From positions 2,186,501 through 2,250,500 of the forward strand of contig JARUPZ010000026.1 of NCBI GenBank assembly GCA_031213475.1: DNA of 64,000 bases. Direction: 5' to 3'. Below the pieces are notes generated by a model. That model did no database searches. It had not been told where the DNA came from and saw only the letters and a list, made by a program, of their open reading frames with translations. The number at the start of each line of letters is the position of its first letter. Position 1 is the stretch's first letter. The translations under genes were made by a program, and so were the position numbers. Shown here in pieces: positions 60,801-63,734 of the stretch. This stretch comes from Nereocystis luetkeana (lineage: Eukaryota > Sar > Phaeophyceae > Laminariales > Laminariaceae).

Positions 60801-60949
60801 AATTTAGCGCGGAGTTATCGCCGCCTTCCTGTATGGAAAACACCGTAGTGGAGGTCACCACAAACAAGGTCGCTCCGTCAGCGCTGAAGGCCACGGCGAC
60901 CGCCTCGTACGTCCCGCCCATTTCGAAGTTGGGATACACCCCATAATCT
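727..60949 (-). CDS. Polycystin-1/REJ-GAIN-GPS family receptor, 31 chained exons, partial at both ends
   Basis: One gene model spans almost the whole window. Seen directly: 31 minus-strand open segments, bounded by AG acceptors and GT donors (one GC donor), whose phases match at all 30 junctions; joined length is 4846 bases with no in-frame stop. Domain order is beta-propeller, Pro-Thr linker, Cys modules, REJ/PKD-like region, GAIN-like region, GPS motif, first transmembrane helix, basic loop. Known of the family: REJ proteins and polycystin-1-like proteins combine REJ, GAIN/GPS, PLAT and multiple helices, sit at the cell surface and act in gamete recognition or mechanosensing. Inferred: this is a surface receptor or channel-like protein whose PLAT and remaining helices lie left of the window and whose start codon lies right of 60949. 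Introns average about 1.85 kb. Function is not shown by the sequence; individual exon edges are uncertain where alternatives are noted. Confidence 0.85.
2051..2196 (+). repeat. Perfect 73-bp tandem duplication
   Basis: 2051-2123 and 2124-2196 are identical, starting GACATCAACATAGTGCATG and ending GAGGTGCAGCAGTT. Immediately after it, GGATCTTGCCT occurs twice (2197 and 2211). No mutation separates the copies, so the duplication is recent. Intron 30. Confidence 0.95.
2640..2830 (+). repeat. CAA/CAG/ATC-rich low-complexity tract
   Basis: AGCAACAACAGCAACAAC and related triplets; no conserved unit beyond the triplet. It opens short frames by composition only. Confidence 0.7.
6437..6547 (+). mobile_element. 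MITE copy 2
   Basis: TTACGGGGGACCATAG at the left and TAACTATACCCCCCCG at the right form the inverted ends; interior in forward orientation with AAAACCTATATGTTTAAC. About 275 bases past exon 30 in intron 30. Confidence 0.8.
6823..6909 (-). CDS. Exon 30: first transmembrane helix
   Basis: 29 codons, phase 0 both sides: [15 protein letters not shown] then [14 protein letters not shown]. About 22 consecutive apolar residues, flanked by Glu on the outside and Arg inside, form a single membrane-spanning helix directly after the GPS, where polycystin-type proteins have TM1. Acceptor CAG at 6910-6912, ideal donor GTGAGT at 6822. Confidence 0.8.
8976..9218 (-). CDS. Exon 29: GPS motif (autoproteolysis site) exon
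   Basis: 81 codons, phase 0 both sides. Residues 15-18 are CLAW, residue 25 is a second Trp, and residues 46-56 read [11 protein letters not shown]. This matches the GPS consensus C-x-x-W ... W ... C-x-C-x-H-L-[ST]-x-F, with cleavage expected between Leu52 and Ser53 (9063/9062). Two of the usual four Cys are missing: the C-x-C is C-x-T, and none follows the second Trp, leaving one possible disulfide. The tail [18 protein letters not shown] leads to the membrane. Acceptor CAG at 9219-9221 follows a long C-rich tract; donor GTGGGC at 8975. Confidence 0.85.
9706..10288 (-). pseudogene. Frameshifted retroelement-derived C-terminal fragment
   Basis: Two overlapping minus-strand frames read as one protein broken by a frameshift. 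The first (to 10064) contains [20 protein letters not shown] and [20 protein letters not shown]; the second (from about 10065) continues [40 protein letters not shown] and [20 protein letters not shown]. The break sits in an AGAGAG run at 10064-10072, consistent with a 4-base insertion. From memory, such blocks occur at the end of reverse-transcriptase polyproteins in algal and protist retroelements, but I cannot verify the family. It is a dead fragment in intron 28, on the same strand as the host gene. Confidence 0.5.
10430..10640 (-). repeat. Dispersed repeat family A, copy 1
   Basis: Reverse-complement copy of the sequence at 47790-47995 and 54440-54640. In one frame all three keep a similar peptide (SVK-x-R-x-x-PSR-x-CR-x-ARVY-x-HTTT ... 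ISPIEYTPP). It lies just upstream, in the same orientation, of the retroelement-derived fragment 9706-10288, so both may belong to one element. Confidence 0.65.
10965..11060 (-). repeat. Dispersed repeat family A, partial copy 2
   Basis: A G-run followed by TGCCATGCATGGCCGTAGTC and ACCATAGACCCTCG matches the 3' part of family A. Truncated at a second G-run (11035-11047). Confidence 0.55.
11775..11869 (-). CDS. Exon 28: GAIN beta-sandwich segment before GPS
   Basis: 95 bases, phase 1 in, 0 out: [20 protein letters not shown] then [11 protein letters not shown]. 'A-D-P-V-V-L-F' matches the GAIN strand that precedes the GPS Cys-Trp motif. Acceptor CTAG at 11870-11873 is contributed by a degenerate telomere-like CCCTAA tract; donor GTAAGC at 11774. 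Confidence 0.75.
11870..12440 (+). repeat. Degenerate telomere-like (TTAGGG) tract
   Basis: Many scattered TAGGGTTAG, GTTAGGG and TAGGGT words, densest at 12360-12440 (GAGTTAGGGTTAGGGCGG). Too degenerate to be a telomere. Its left end supplies the CCCTAG acceptor of exon 28 on the minus strand. Confidence 0.7.
13880..14330 (+). repeat. Repeat family B, two diverged tandem units
   Basis: Unit 1 (13880-14010) and unit 2 (14055-14190) share GTCGGAATGTCAAT, a C/GTGTTCCG-type block, ATTCATCGGGATGCA/ATCCATCGAGATGCA and GCTGAAGT. They are followed by two copies of TGGAGCTCCTT ... GAACGCCTC. The same family recurs at 63735-64000. A 17-base C run (13858-13874) marks the left edge. Confidence 0.7.
15080..15233 (-). 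CDS. Exon 27: GAIN beta-sandwich-like segment
   Basis: Phase 0 in, 1 out, 51 codons: [51 protein letters not shown]. The strand '[10 protein letters not shown]' resembles the GAIN-B entry. Acceptor AAG at 15234-15236 gives the phase required by exon 26; a CAG five bases upstream would not. Donor GTGGGT at 15079. The frame has no early start codon and is easily overlooked. Confidence 0.7.
17010..17115 (-). repeat. Dispersed repeat family A, partial copy 3
   Basis: GGGGGGAGGGGGGGTGATCT, then TTGCCGTAGGCGTATGAC and ATGCCGGGACGGAG, a diverged fragment of family A in intron 26. Confidence 0.5.
18178..18292 (-). mobile_element. MITE copy 3 with AT-expanded centre
   Basis: Ends TATTACGGGGGACCATAT and TAAACTATGCCCCCCCG. 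Interior orientation is reversed compared with copies 1 and 2. The centre carries a pure AT run (about 18232-18251). Confidence 0.75.
19533..19712 (-). CDS. Exon 26: GAIN-like segment
   Basis: 60 codons, phase 0 both sides: [53 protein letters not shown]. Acceptor CAG at 19713-19715 keeps frame with exon 25 ([13 protein letters not shown]); another AG at 19687-19688 would give phase 2 and break it. Donor GTAAAC at 19532. Confidence 0.8.
22000..22110 (-). mobile_element. tRNA-derived SINE-like element
   Basis: On the minus strand: TGGCTCAAGTGG (22098-22087) fits the RNA polymerase III A box, GGTTCGAGCCC (22055-22045) fits the B box, at tRNA-like spacing. A perfect 5-bp T-arm (CTGGG/CCCAG, 7-base loop) remains, but the acceptor and D stems do not pair, so it is not a working tRNA. 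It is followed by an A-rich tail (AAAAATAAAAAAAGGG). Intron 25. Confidence 0.6.
22559..22681 (-). CDS. Exon 25: helical GAIN-like segment
   Basis: 41 codons, phase 0 both sides: [41 protein letters not shown]. Acceptor CAG at 22682-22684 follows CTCCCCG; donor GTGACT at 22558. Reads on from exon 24 as [19 protein letters not shown], a helix-loop-helix. Confidence 0.8.
23877..23992 (+). mobile_element. MITE copy 4
   Basis: Ends TATTACGGGGGGCCATAG and ATATATGGCCCCCCGTGG; forward orientation. The right end is about 100 bases from the donor of exon 24. Confidence 0.75.
24092..24199 (-). CDS. Exon 24: helical GAIN-like segment
   Basis: 36 codons, phase 0 both sides: [20 protein letters not shown] then [16 protein letters not shown]. 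It continues the helix of exon 23 ([16 protein letters not shown]). Acceptor CAG at 24200-24202, donor GTGAGA at 24091. A second MITE ends about 100 bases downstream of the donor. Confidence 0.8.
24960..25072 (-). mobile_element. MITE copy 5, perfect 30-base inverted repeat
   Basis: Positions 24961-24990 and 25042-25071 are exact reverse complements over 30 bases, each ending in CTATTACGGGGG. TA at both outer ends fits a TA target duplication as made by Tc1/mariner-type transposases. The interior is reversed relative to copies 1, 2 and 4. It is the best-preserved copy, so probably the youngest. No transposase is encoded. Confidence 0.85.
25163..25333 (-). CDS. Exon 23: helical GAIN-A-like segment
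   Basis: 57 codons, phase 0 both sides: [46 protein letters not shown]. Leucine-spaced amphipathic helices are what precedes GAIN/GPS in this family. Acceptor CAG at 25334-25336, donor GTGGGT at 25162. A near-perfect MITE lies 91 bases downstream. Confidence 0.8.
26463..26661 (-). CDS. Exon 22: end of REJ region
   Basis: 66 codons, phase 2 in, 0 out: [66 protein letters not shown]. The 'T-x-L-P-P-G ... V-x-Y-V-x-D-x-L-G-x-x' pattern closes REJ regions. Acceptor CAG at 26662-26664; the nearer CAG at 26644-26646 fails the phase. Donor GTACGG at 26462. Confidence 0.85.
27442..27628 (-). CDS. Exon 21: late REJ region
   Basis: 187 bases, phase 1 in, 2 out: [53 protein letters not shown]. The 'N-x-P-P-x-G-G ... 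W-x-D-D-x-x-D-L-P-x-S-Y-x-F' order follows the REJ core in polycystin-type proteins. Acceptor CAG at 27629-27631 ends a long C-rich pyrimidine tract; donor GTAAAA at 27441. No start-like codon opens this frame, so simple ORF lists miss it. Confidence 0.85.
29828..29931 (+). mobile_element. MITE copy 6, degraded
   Basis: GCTACGGGGGGGACCATAG at the left and TTAATATGGTACGTAGC at the right; the two ends have diverged but still pair over most of their length. Forward orientation, in intron 20. Confidence 0.65.
30407..30566 (-). CDS. Exon 20: REJ core, GC donor
   Basis: Phase 0 in, 1 out, 53 codons. [18 protein letters not shown], then [19 protein letters not shown] and AAGYA. 'L-x-P-G-x-x-Y-T-F-x-L-T-A-T-D-x-x-G-x-x-G-Y-A' is among the clearest REJ signatures in the window. 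Acceptor CAG at 30567-30569. The donor is GCAAGC (30406), the only non-GT donor in the model, preceded by CAG as is usual for GC-AG introns. Confidence 0.9.
31306..31375. repeat. C20 / G19 inverted homopolymer pair
   Basis: Twenty C (31306-31325) and nineteen G (31357-31375) separated by 31 bases can pair as a GC-only hairpin; either strand can also form G-quadruplexes. Intron 19. Confidence 0.9.
32802..32921 (-). CDS. Exon 19: REJ-like region
   Basis: 40 codons, phase 0 both sides: [40 protein letters not shown]. The strand MVLYGC and the 'F-x-F-x-W' closing are REJ/PKD-like, with two Cys. Acceptor CAG at 32922-32924 is preferred over the nearer TAG at 32891-32893 because only it keeps phase with exon 18. 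Donor GTTGGC at 32801. Confidence 0.8.
34030..34172 (-). CDS. Exon 18: REJ-like region
   Basis: Phase 1 in, 0 out, 47 codons: [20 protein letters not shown], then [20 protein letters not shown]. Joined to exon 17 it gives [18 protein letters not shown], the standard REJ strand. Acceptor CAG at 34173-34175, donor GTGATA at 34029. Confidence 0.85.
35339..35528 (-). CDS. Exon 17: PKD/REJ-like region
   Basis: 63 codons, phase 0 in, 1 out. [35 protein letters not shown] and SIPGGTLPV give the PKD-like 'L-x-A-S-x-S-x-D-D-D ... L-P-M-x-Y-x-W-x-C' pattern. Acceptor CAG at 35529-35531, donor GTGAGC at 35338. The open frame continues upstream to about 35672, so a longer exon is possible, but the phase match with exon 16 favours this start. 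Confidence 0.85.
36999..37755 (+). repeat. Minisatellite, about 66-bp unit, about 11 diverged copies
   Basis: Recurring core TACTATAATCAAGTGAAGAG, CTTCAT, AACTAGGTGCTACCCC and GCAAGACCAACACGCCC. 'ACGCCCTATAC'-like words recur near 37058, 37127, 37200, 37270, 37345, 37406, 37493, 37558, 37620 and 37690. Intron 16. Confidence 0.85.
38999..39114 (-). mobile_element. MITE copy 7
   Basis: AATTACAGGGGACAATAG at the left and TATAACTATGGTTCCCCG at the right; reversed interior orientation. Ends about 130 bases from the donor of exon 16. Confidence 0.7.
39247..39329 (-). CDS. Exon 16: REJ-like region
   Basis: Phase 1 in, 0 out, 27 codons: [19 protein letters not shown] then RTVESAAQ. It leads into [14 protein letters not shown] of exon 17, a PKD-like 'R-T-V-x-S-A-x-x-x-x-L-x-A-S' run. 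Donor GTAGGT at 39246. Adjacent acceptors CTCAG and CAGCAG differ by one codon and both keep frame. MITE copy 38999-39114 lies about 130 bases downstream. Confidence 0.65.
39735..40023 (-). CDS. Exon 15: REJ-like region
   Basis: 289 bases, phase 0 in, 1 out. Begins [20 protein letters not shown], then a Ser/Thr-rich Cys segment, [31 protein letters not shown] and [18 protein letters not shown]. The 'Y-S-W-S-L ... V-I-P-x-x-x-L ... G-x-x-Y-V-F' order repeats that of exons 13-14. Acceptor CAG at 40024-40026 is the only one matching the phase of exon 14; nearer AGs at 39968 and 39998 would break frame. Donor GTGAGC at 39734. Confidence 0.85.
41008..41166 (-). CDS. Exon 14: REJ-like region
   Basis: 53 codons, phase 0 both sides. 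Contains [20 protein letters not shown] and [16 protein letters not shown], i.e. the 'I-P-x-x-Y-L-x-x-G-x-x-Y-x-F' signature that recurs in REJ domains, then [10 protein letters not shown]. Acceptor CAG at 41167-41169, donor GTGTCA at 41007. Confidence 0.85.
42161..42243 (-). CDS. Exon 13: REJ-like region
   Basis: 83 bases, phase 1 in, 0 out: [20 protein letters not shown] then VTNVMDQ. It supplies the 'W-x-V' strand following exon 12 (TVAFI-G-DANITW). Acceptor CAG at 42244-42246 after a pyrimidine-rich stretch; donor GTCCCA at 42160 is unusual. Strong frame continuity on both sides is the main support. Confidence 0.65.
43693..43843 (-). CDS. Exon 12: start of REJ/PKD-like region
   Basis: Phase 0 in, 1 out, 50 codons. 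Contains [20 protein letters not shown] followed by [14 protein letters not shown]. The 'P-x-V-x-I-S-A-P-x-x-I-x-x-C-D-D-L' block is how REJ-like repeats of algal polycystin-type proteins usually open (recalled family pattern, not searched). Acceptor CAG at 43844-43846, donor GTGAGC at 43692. Confidence 0.8.
44938..45862 (+). repeat. Minisatellite, 36-bp unit, interrupted
   Basis: Core GTGAAGGGCAGCCGTCGGTA then GCTATATCCAAGGCA; 'GCCGTCGGTAG' words recur about every 36 bases at 44985-45030 and 45467-45830. A non-repetitive insert (45046-45400) splits the array and contains a tRNA T-arm-like hairpin (about 45098-45114). Intron 11. Confidence 0.85.
46483..46587 (-). CDS. Exon 11: Cys module, end
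   Basis: 35 codons, phase 0 both sides: [17 protein letters not shown] then [18 protein letters not shown]. It continues the strand of exon 10 (STSTMM-VTLG). Acceptor TAG at 46588-46590, donor GTGAGG at 46482. A run of twenty C residues (46432-46451) sits only about 30 bases downstream of the donor. Confidence 0.7.
47668..48011 (+). repeat. Dispersed repeat family A, copy 4 (long)
   Basis: About 330 bases shared with 54310-54640: AGGCACCCAAGAGGCA, CCATTGCTGTCTCTGGA, AAGCTGTCGTCCAT, GTAGGATGCAGCTCA, GACTCGCCAGACAC and CTATCGAGTAC. Ends in a 16-base C run. Sits in intron 10. Confidence 0.7.
48631..48702 (+). repeat. 18-bp tandem repeat, four copies
   Basis: ACGAATCTATTGTCTGGC repeated at 48631, 48649, 48667 and 48685 with two substitutions in total. 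Intron 10. Confidence 0.95.
49236..49345 (-). pseudogene. Decayed duplicate of exon 10 (3' half)
   Basis: On the minus strand, CCGTCGAGCCAGTGGTTTTG, GGCAGTGGTAGCACTT and GTGTCTACACCCACAATGGT mirror exon 10's CCGTCGAGTCTGTGGCCC, CTTGGCAGCACTTGCC and GTGTCTACATCGACAATG, including the downstream GTGAGG donor. A TGA stop and loss of the second Cys make it non-coding. Offset to the parent is about 510 bases. Confidence 0.75.
49496..49670 (+). repeat. Diverged 95-bp tandem repeat
   Basis: CCGATTCAGTGAACACA (49496) and CCGATTCAGTGAAGACA (49591) start two units that also share GTACATCC/GGCATCC, TTCAAT-GAGT and the GGTTGATT end. It lies between exon 10 and its decayed duplicate. Confidence 0.75.
49745..49894 (-). 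CDS. Exon 10: Cys module, second repeat
   Basis: 50 codons, phase 0 both sides. Begins [18 protein letters not shown], then [19 protein letters not shown], ending STSTMM at donor GTGAGG (49744). It parallels exon 7 (Cys, helix-like stretch, Gly, Cys, strand). Acceptor AAG at 49895-49897 is preceded by a pyrimidine tract. A decayed copy of its 3' half lies about 510 bases downstream. Confidence 0.8.
50640..50942 (+). repeat. AAC/ATC/AAG triplet-rich low-complexity tract
   Basis: Long run of CATCAACATCAAC, AGAAC and AACAAC triplets. It opens several frames on both strands (Asn-rich on plus, Leu/Val/Met-rich on minus) purely by composition. Intron 9. Confidence 0.85.
51200..51273 (-). CDS. Exon 9: Cys module, third part
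   Basis: 74 bases, phase 1 in, 0 out, coding [20 protein letters not shown] then TGAQ. The stretch '[14 protein letters not shown]' runs directly into VTVSFTG of exon 10, the start of a new beta module. Acceptor CAG at 51274-51276; donor GTATTT at 51199 is weak but both phases fit exactly. Confidence 0.7.
52035..52124 (-). CDS. Exon 8: Cys module, second part
   Basis: Phase 1 both sides, 29 codons: [20 protein letters not shown] then CADCVQFSS. It completes the previous exon as [16 protein letters not shown], with a paired C-x-x-C. Acceptor CAG at 52125-52127 after a C-rich tract, donor GTAAAG at 52034. Confidence 0.75.
53172..53240 (-). pseudogene. Exon-7-like relic or alternative exon end
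   Basis: The minus strand reads [13 protein letters not shown] followed by donor GTGAGT, parallel to exon 7's [13 protein letters not shown] and GTAAGT about 290 bases upstream in the gene. The Cys-rich first half of exon 7 is absent. Exons 7 and 8 join cleanly without it, so it is either a relic of a local duplication or an alternative exon. Confidence 0.55.
53467..53610 (-). CDS. Exon 7: Cys-containing module, first
   Basis: 47 codons, phase 1 both sides. Contains [18 protein letters not shown], then [18 protein letters not shown], ending at an ideal donor GTAAGT (53466). The pattern 'C-x-W/F...V-x-V-T-x-G-D-G' recurs in exon 10 and in two relics. Acceptor CAG at 53611-53613; an in-frame alternative TAG at 53581-53583 would shorten it by ten codons to start STCSVDG. 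Either joins the linker exon through a split Gly codon. Confidence 0.8.
54310..54640 (+). repeat. Dispersed repeat family A, copy 5 (long)
   Basis: Same order of blocks as copy 4, from AGGCACCCAAGAGGCA to CTATCGAGTACACTCCCCCC. Sits in intron 6. Sequence just after it (54640-54720) resembles 48895-48970, suggesting that the original element is longer. Confidence 0.7.
54640..54888 (-). other. Open frame of unknown origin beside repeat copy 5
   Basis: The minus strand keeps one frame open here, with [40 protein letters not shown] and [10 protein letters not shown]. The composition looks protein-like but I do not recognise it, it does not fit the phases of the host gene (exon 6 joins exon 7 directly), and it abuts a dispersed repeat, so it may be a transposon remnant. 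Confidence 0.3.
56831..57473 (-). CDS. Exon 6: Pro-Thr-Ser/Ala repeat linker
   Basis: 643 bases, phase 0 in, 1 out. Encodes [12 protein letters not shown] followed by about 14 further PTP-type dodecads, degenerating to [15 protein letters not shown], then a folded-looking tail [20 protein letters not shown] ending PGRASS. The DNA is a 36-base repeat, nearly perfect from 57210 to 57470. Such linkers are extended and heavily glycosylated in secreted or surface proteins; here it would hold the propeller away from the rest. The frame is chosen because both neighbours join only in this one. Acceptor AAG at 57474-57476 is weak; donor GTGAGC at 56830 is good. Confidence 0.85.
57210..57470. repeat. 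36-bp coding minisatellite inside exon 6
   Basis: About seven near-identical units (plus strand GGTGTTGGAGACGGCGTT then GGCGATGGTGTCGGTGCT). Because 36 is a multiple of three and no unit contains a stop, several frames on both strands stay open; only the Pro-Thr frame joins the neighbouring exons. Confidence 0.95.
58006..58191 (-). CDS. Exon 5: last visible propeller segment
   Basis: 62 codons, phase 0 both sides. Begins [17 protein letters not shown], then a second strand set [18 protein letters not shown], a Gly-rich turn, and VGLYDMK. The motif set matches lactonase-like propellers (e.g. 'F-x-R-D-x-x-T-G-x-L'). Acceptor CAG at 58192-58194, donor GTGAGG at 58005. It abuts the Pro-Thr linker exon in the mature message. 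Confidence 0.85.
59614..59657 (-). CDS. Exon 4: short propeller exon
   Basis: Phase 1 in, 0 out, coding [14 protein letters not shown] after a split Ala codon. The strand [12 protein letters not shown] runs directly into [11 protein letters not shown] of exon 5, a typical blade of the 'V-x-V-F-x-R-D-x-x-T-G' kind. Acceptor CAG at 59658-59660, strong donor GTGAGT at 59613. Confidence 0.7.
60171..60203 (-). CDS. Exon 3: 33-base micro-exon in the propeller
   Basis: Phase 1 in, 1 out, coding [10 protein letters not shown] plus split codons. Donor GTGAGG at 60170. Two acceptors six bases apart (CAG at 60204-60206 and CAG at 60198-60200) both keep frame, so the product may or may not contain two extra residues. 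It joins exon 2 (DEVFIVR) to exon 4 without a stop. Short length makes this one of the weaker exons, but skipping it also keeps frame, so it could be alternatively used. Confidence 0.5.
60423..60552 (-). CDS. Exon 2: beta-propeller segment
   Basis: Phase 0 in, 1 out. Starts [20 protein letters not shown] and ends FYDEVFIVR, alternating hydrophobic strands typical of a propeller blade. The acceptor chosen is the CAG at 60553-60555, because the nearer TTAG at 60543-60546 would force a stop codon after the phase-0 exit of exon 1. Donor GTGAGA at 60422. Joined to exon 1 it gives a continuous blade, [16 protein letters not shown]. Confidence 0.75.
60745..60949 (-). CDS. Exon 1 of visible model: beta-propeller segment
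   Basis: Phase 2 in, 0 out, 68 codons. The core reads [17 protein letters not shown], a classic beta-propeller strand pair of the 'A-F-S-x-D-G-x-x-L-F-V' type seen in WD40-like and lactonase-like repeats, followed by [10 protein letters not shown] and a second strand ending [11 protein letters not shown]. Acceptor CAG at 60950-60952, donor GTGCGT at 60744. Because it begins mid-protein, at least one earlier exon, including the start codon, must lie further right; I could not find it in 61-64 kb. Confidence 0.75.
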
Positions 60950-60952
60950 CTG

Positions 60953-62975
60953 CTTGGTTCACAAGTGCGCGTGGGGGAAATGTTCGTTCATCAGCCCGGA
61001 AGTAACTTTACTACTGTTAATATCCGCAGGGGAAACAGTAGAGAGTCGGCGGTCAGATATATTATATGTAGAAAGATCTTCGTTGGAAATCGGGCTTTTG
61101 CTGGGAGTAAGGGGGTAATACAAAAAATATGCAGCCTCATTTGTGTTGCCAATGTCGACGTACGGATGCTCTCCTCTATCTCTGCGTGGGTCGTACATGC
61201 GTGTTCAAGAATATTTTTTTGTCGATTTGATCGTCAGAAAAAAACATGTTGGGAGTCGTGCTGTGCTGTATGGGTATTCCTGCCTTTCGAAATATGATTT
61301 GTTAATTATTCGACATAAACACAACATTTACACAAATCGCCCTCACAGGAGCGTAAGCGATCAGGAAGCACTGGCCACTTGGCCTTTTTCCCTCCTTGCC
61401 TCCAGTTCGCCGGGTGAAACCCCCAGTCAGTGTCGATTTCGAAATTCATCGAGTCGTCTCTTAACTGGCCCCGTCATGTTGTGATCGGAATATTATTTGT
61501 CGCATTAATGGAGCACGGGCAAAGTTTCGCACCTTCGCGACCTTCCTCTCTGGGCGGCTAATCCATCAGATTCAGAAATTGTCGGCTCTATGTTTCCAGA
61601 CGACGTTATCCGCCGTTGTCCCACGTATACTCTCTGCCCTTTCTTGGGGTACTCAGTGCATATTGGTCGATATAGCAGCGCCGACAACCGTTCGCCACAT
61701 TAAAAGTGCATCAATTATCACTCTGGAAGTCATTATCCATTTTTATTGTGCGATACAGCCTTCGAGGCGTTTGTTTTCCTGGTCGGTTGACGTGCGTTGG
61801 CGCAGTAGCCGTGTTTACGACACGACTGACTGGCTAAATAGTTGTGCATCATGTACGTCCTCAACAGGAGGAGCCCGTGTGTATCCGCCCTTCAGGAACT
61901 CTAGAGGGAAAACAAAGGACGACAACAAAAACGACGATTGTTGTATTCTGAACTGGGGCTTCCTCGAAGGGGTGCAGGCTTTTTTATGCTGAGATGCTCG
62001 TCCGTCAAACTATTAGTATTCGCTGTAACTTTCACTTCATCAAGAGCATGGCATTCTAAGATACCTGAGCCAGGTTATAAACAGTACATGAAGCGGAGGC
62101 AGAAAGCAGAAATCATGAAGCAATGATAAACAGAGGGGATCCCAGACCACTTTTGCTGGGGACTATGTTAAAGACAAAACTCTGCAAGTATATATTTACC
62201 TGTTTTTACTCGTATGCTATTTAGTATTGTTCCTCGTAATACTAATGTTGCGGTTCCCATGATCTACCATGTTCCCCTCATTTTAGAAGTGTGACATCAA
62301 CGCTTTCTGTAATCCTACAAACGAACACATTACCATATATTTACGAGTGTGCTACATTACATGAGCCCACCGTTCCTAGTCGTATTGTGCAGATCACACG
62401 GCGATGAAAAAGTTTCAATAAGAACACCATGAGATCGGAAATGGGGGTCGAAGATGCGCCAGTCCGAAACTATCCAAAATGAGGCCACATATATTCCCGA
62501 CGCTTCTTGTTAAGGCTTAGTCGCCTTTAGAGAGCACACATACATATCGAATATTGAGCGGGAAAACGAAGCTCAGGGTCGGGAAATGGCTCGTAATATG
62601 CCAAGCGCGAGCGGGCCTTTGTCACAAAAAAAGCGGAAACGAAGGCCAAAAGAGGACAGAAGCAAGAAGCAAGACAAAAGGGAAAACAAGGCAAGGTACG
62701 AAAACACAAAAGCAAGGCCCTAGACATGGGCCTGAGAAGACTGCATACAGCAGGAGTGGTATCGACCCAAGAGAAAGACGACGGAGGACGGGCGAAAGAA
62801 GGCGCGAAAGCGCGAAGAAAACCCCTTGGACTGAAGGCGGTACAAAAATGAGGAGGGCGCTGGATATGTCGTCGAAGAGGGGTCTGCTGTATACCGCAGG
62901 AGCCCGAGGCGGGCAGAAACGGGGGGCCAAAGGTCTGTACGTGCGTTCCAGAGGGTCTAGGTGGCGAACACACCA
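60953..62975. other. Region upstream of exon 1, no exon identified
   Basis: The missing 5' part of the gene should lie here or beyond. I found no propeller-like frame with a phase-2 donor. 62550-62990 is strongly purine-rich on the plus strand, giving a Lys/Arg-rich open frame on plus and a Ser/Pro/Phe-rich one on minus; neither is recognisable. Confidence 0.4.
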
Positions 62976-63089
62976 CTATCAAGGAGGACAATAGTGAATA
63001 GTACTCAATATTTTCGTTAAAAATAGCGGAACTCGGAGGTTTTCGTGTGTACGATAATTCCCATTAAATATGCCCCCCCCCCCTAATAG
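62976..63089 (-). mobile_element. MITE copy 8, degraded
   Basis: Left end GGAGGACAATAGTGAATAG, right end TTAAATATGCCCCCCCCCC; interior TGTGTACGATAATTC and the GGTTTTCGTGTGTAC block match copy 5. It is the only copy outside the gene model, upstream of exon 1. Confidence 0.6.
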
Positions 63090-63734
63090 CGCAAGCTGAG
63101 AAGGCGGTGACATTACTTGTCCGAAACCATGTAGGCCTAAAACGAAAGAGGTAAATGTAATGCCTCGTAGACCAAAAACACGTCAAAACGGAGTGCCTCG
63201 CACACCACAAAGAAAGGAAGGAAGATACACGTGTCCTGATAGACACCGCAGGAAGTACAGCTGTGCGTAAGGCGTAGACCAGGCTACTCGCGAAAGAGGC
63301 GGGAGTGCCAGGGGCATAACGGTCGAGAAGACCCGCATTGTGCCCCGCGACACACCCCAAGCGATATCGGCTGCACCAGAAGCGGGGGGTGGGTAATACG
63401 TATCCAACATACACTCGGGGCAAGGAAAACCAGGCGATAAGAATACTCCTCCTGGAGGGGGAATGCGGTAGCACCACGGGTCAGTGGTCTTCACGAAGAA
63501 CAGGCTGGTGGAGACGGTTGTGGGAGGTTGACACGAACGGAACTCTCCCCAAAGGGCAGTACGACAGATCGACGGTAGCAGCGTTCAACGATAGACGTGC
63601 ACCCATTTGTTTCTGAGGGTTCTATGTCCCGCCAGGGTGTAACACCGAATCCAACGGGGCCACACATTCGAGCATACAAACTGGTGCTTGAGATGTGTGA
63701 AGTGCTCCCCCTCAATAATTACAGATAGAAACTG
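63090..63734. other. Unassigned region between MITE 8 and repeat B
   Basis: Plus strand is A/G-rich; overlapping frames on both strands are open for about 90-137 codons without any recognisable motif. I see no gene here. Confidence 0.4.
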
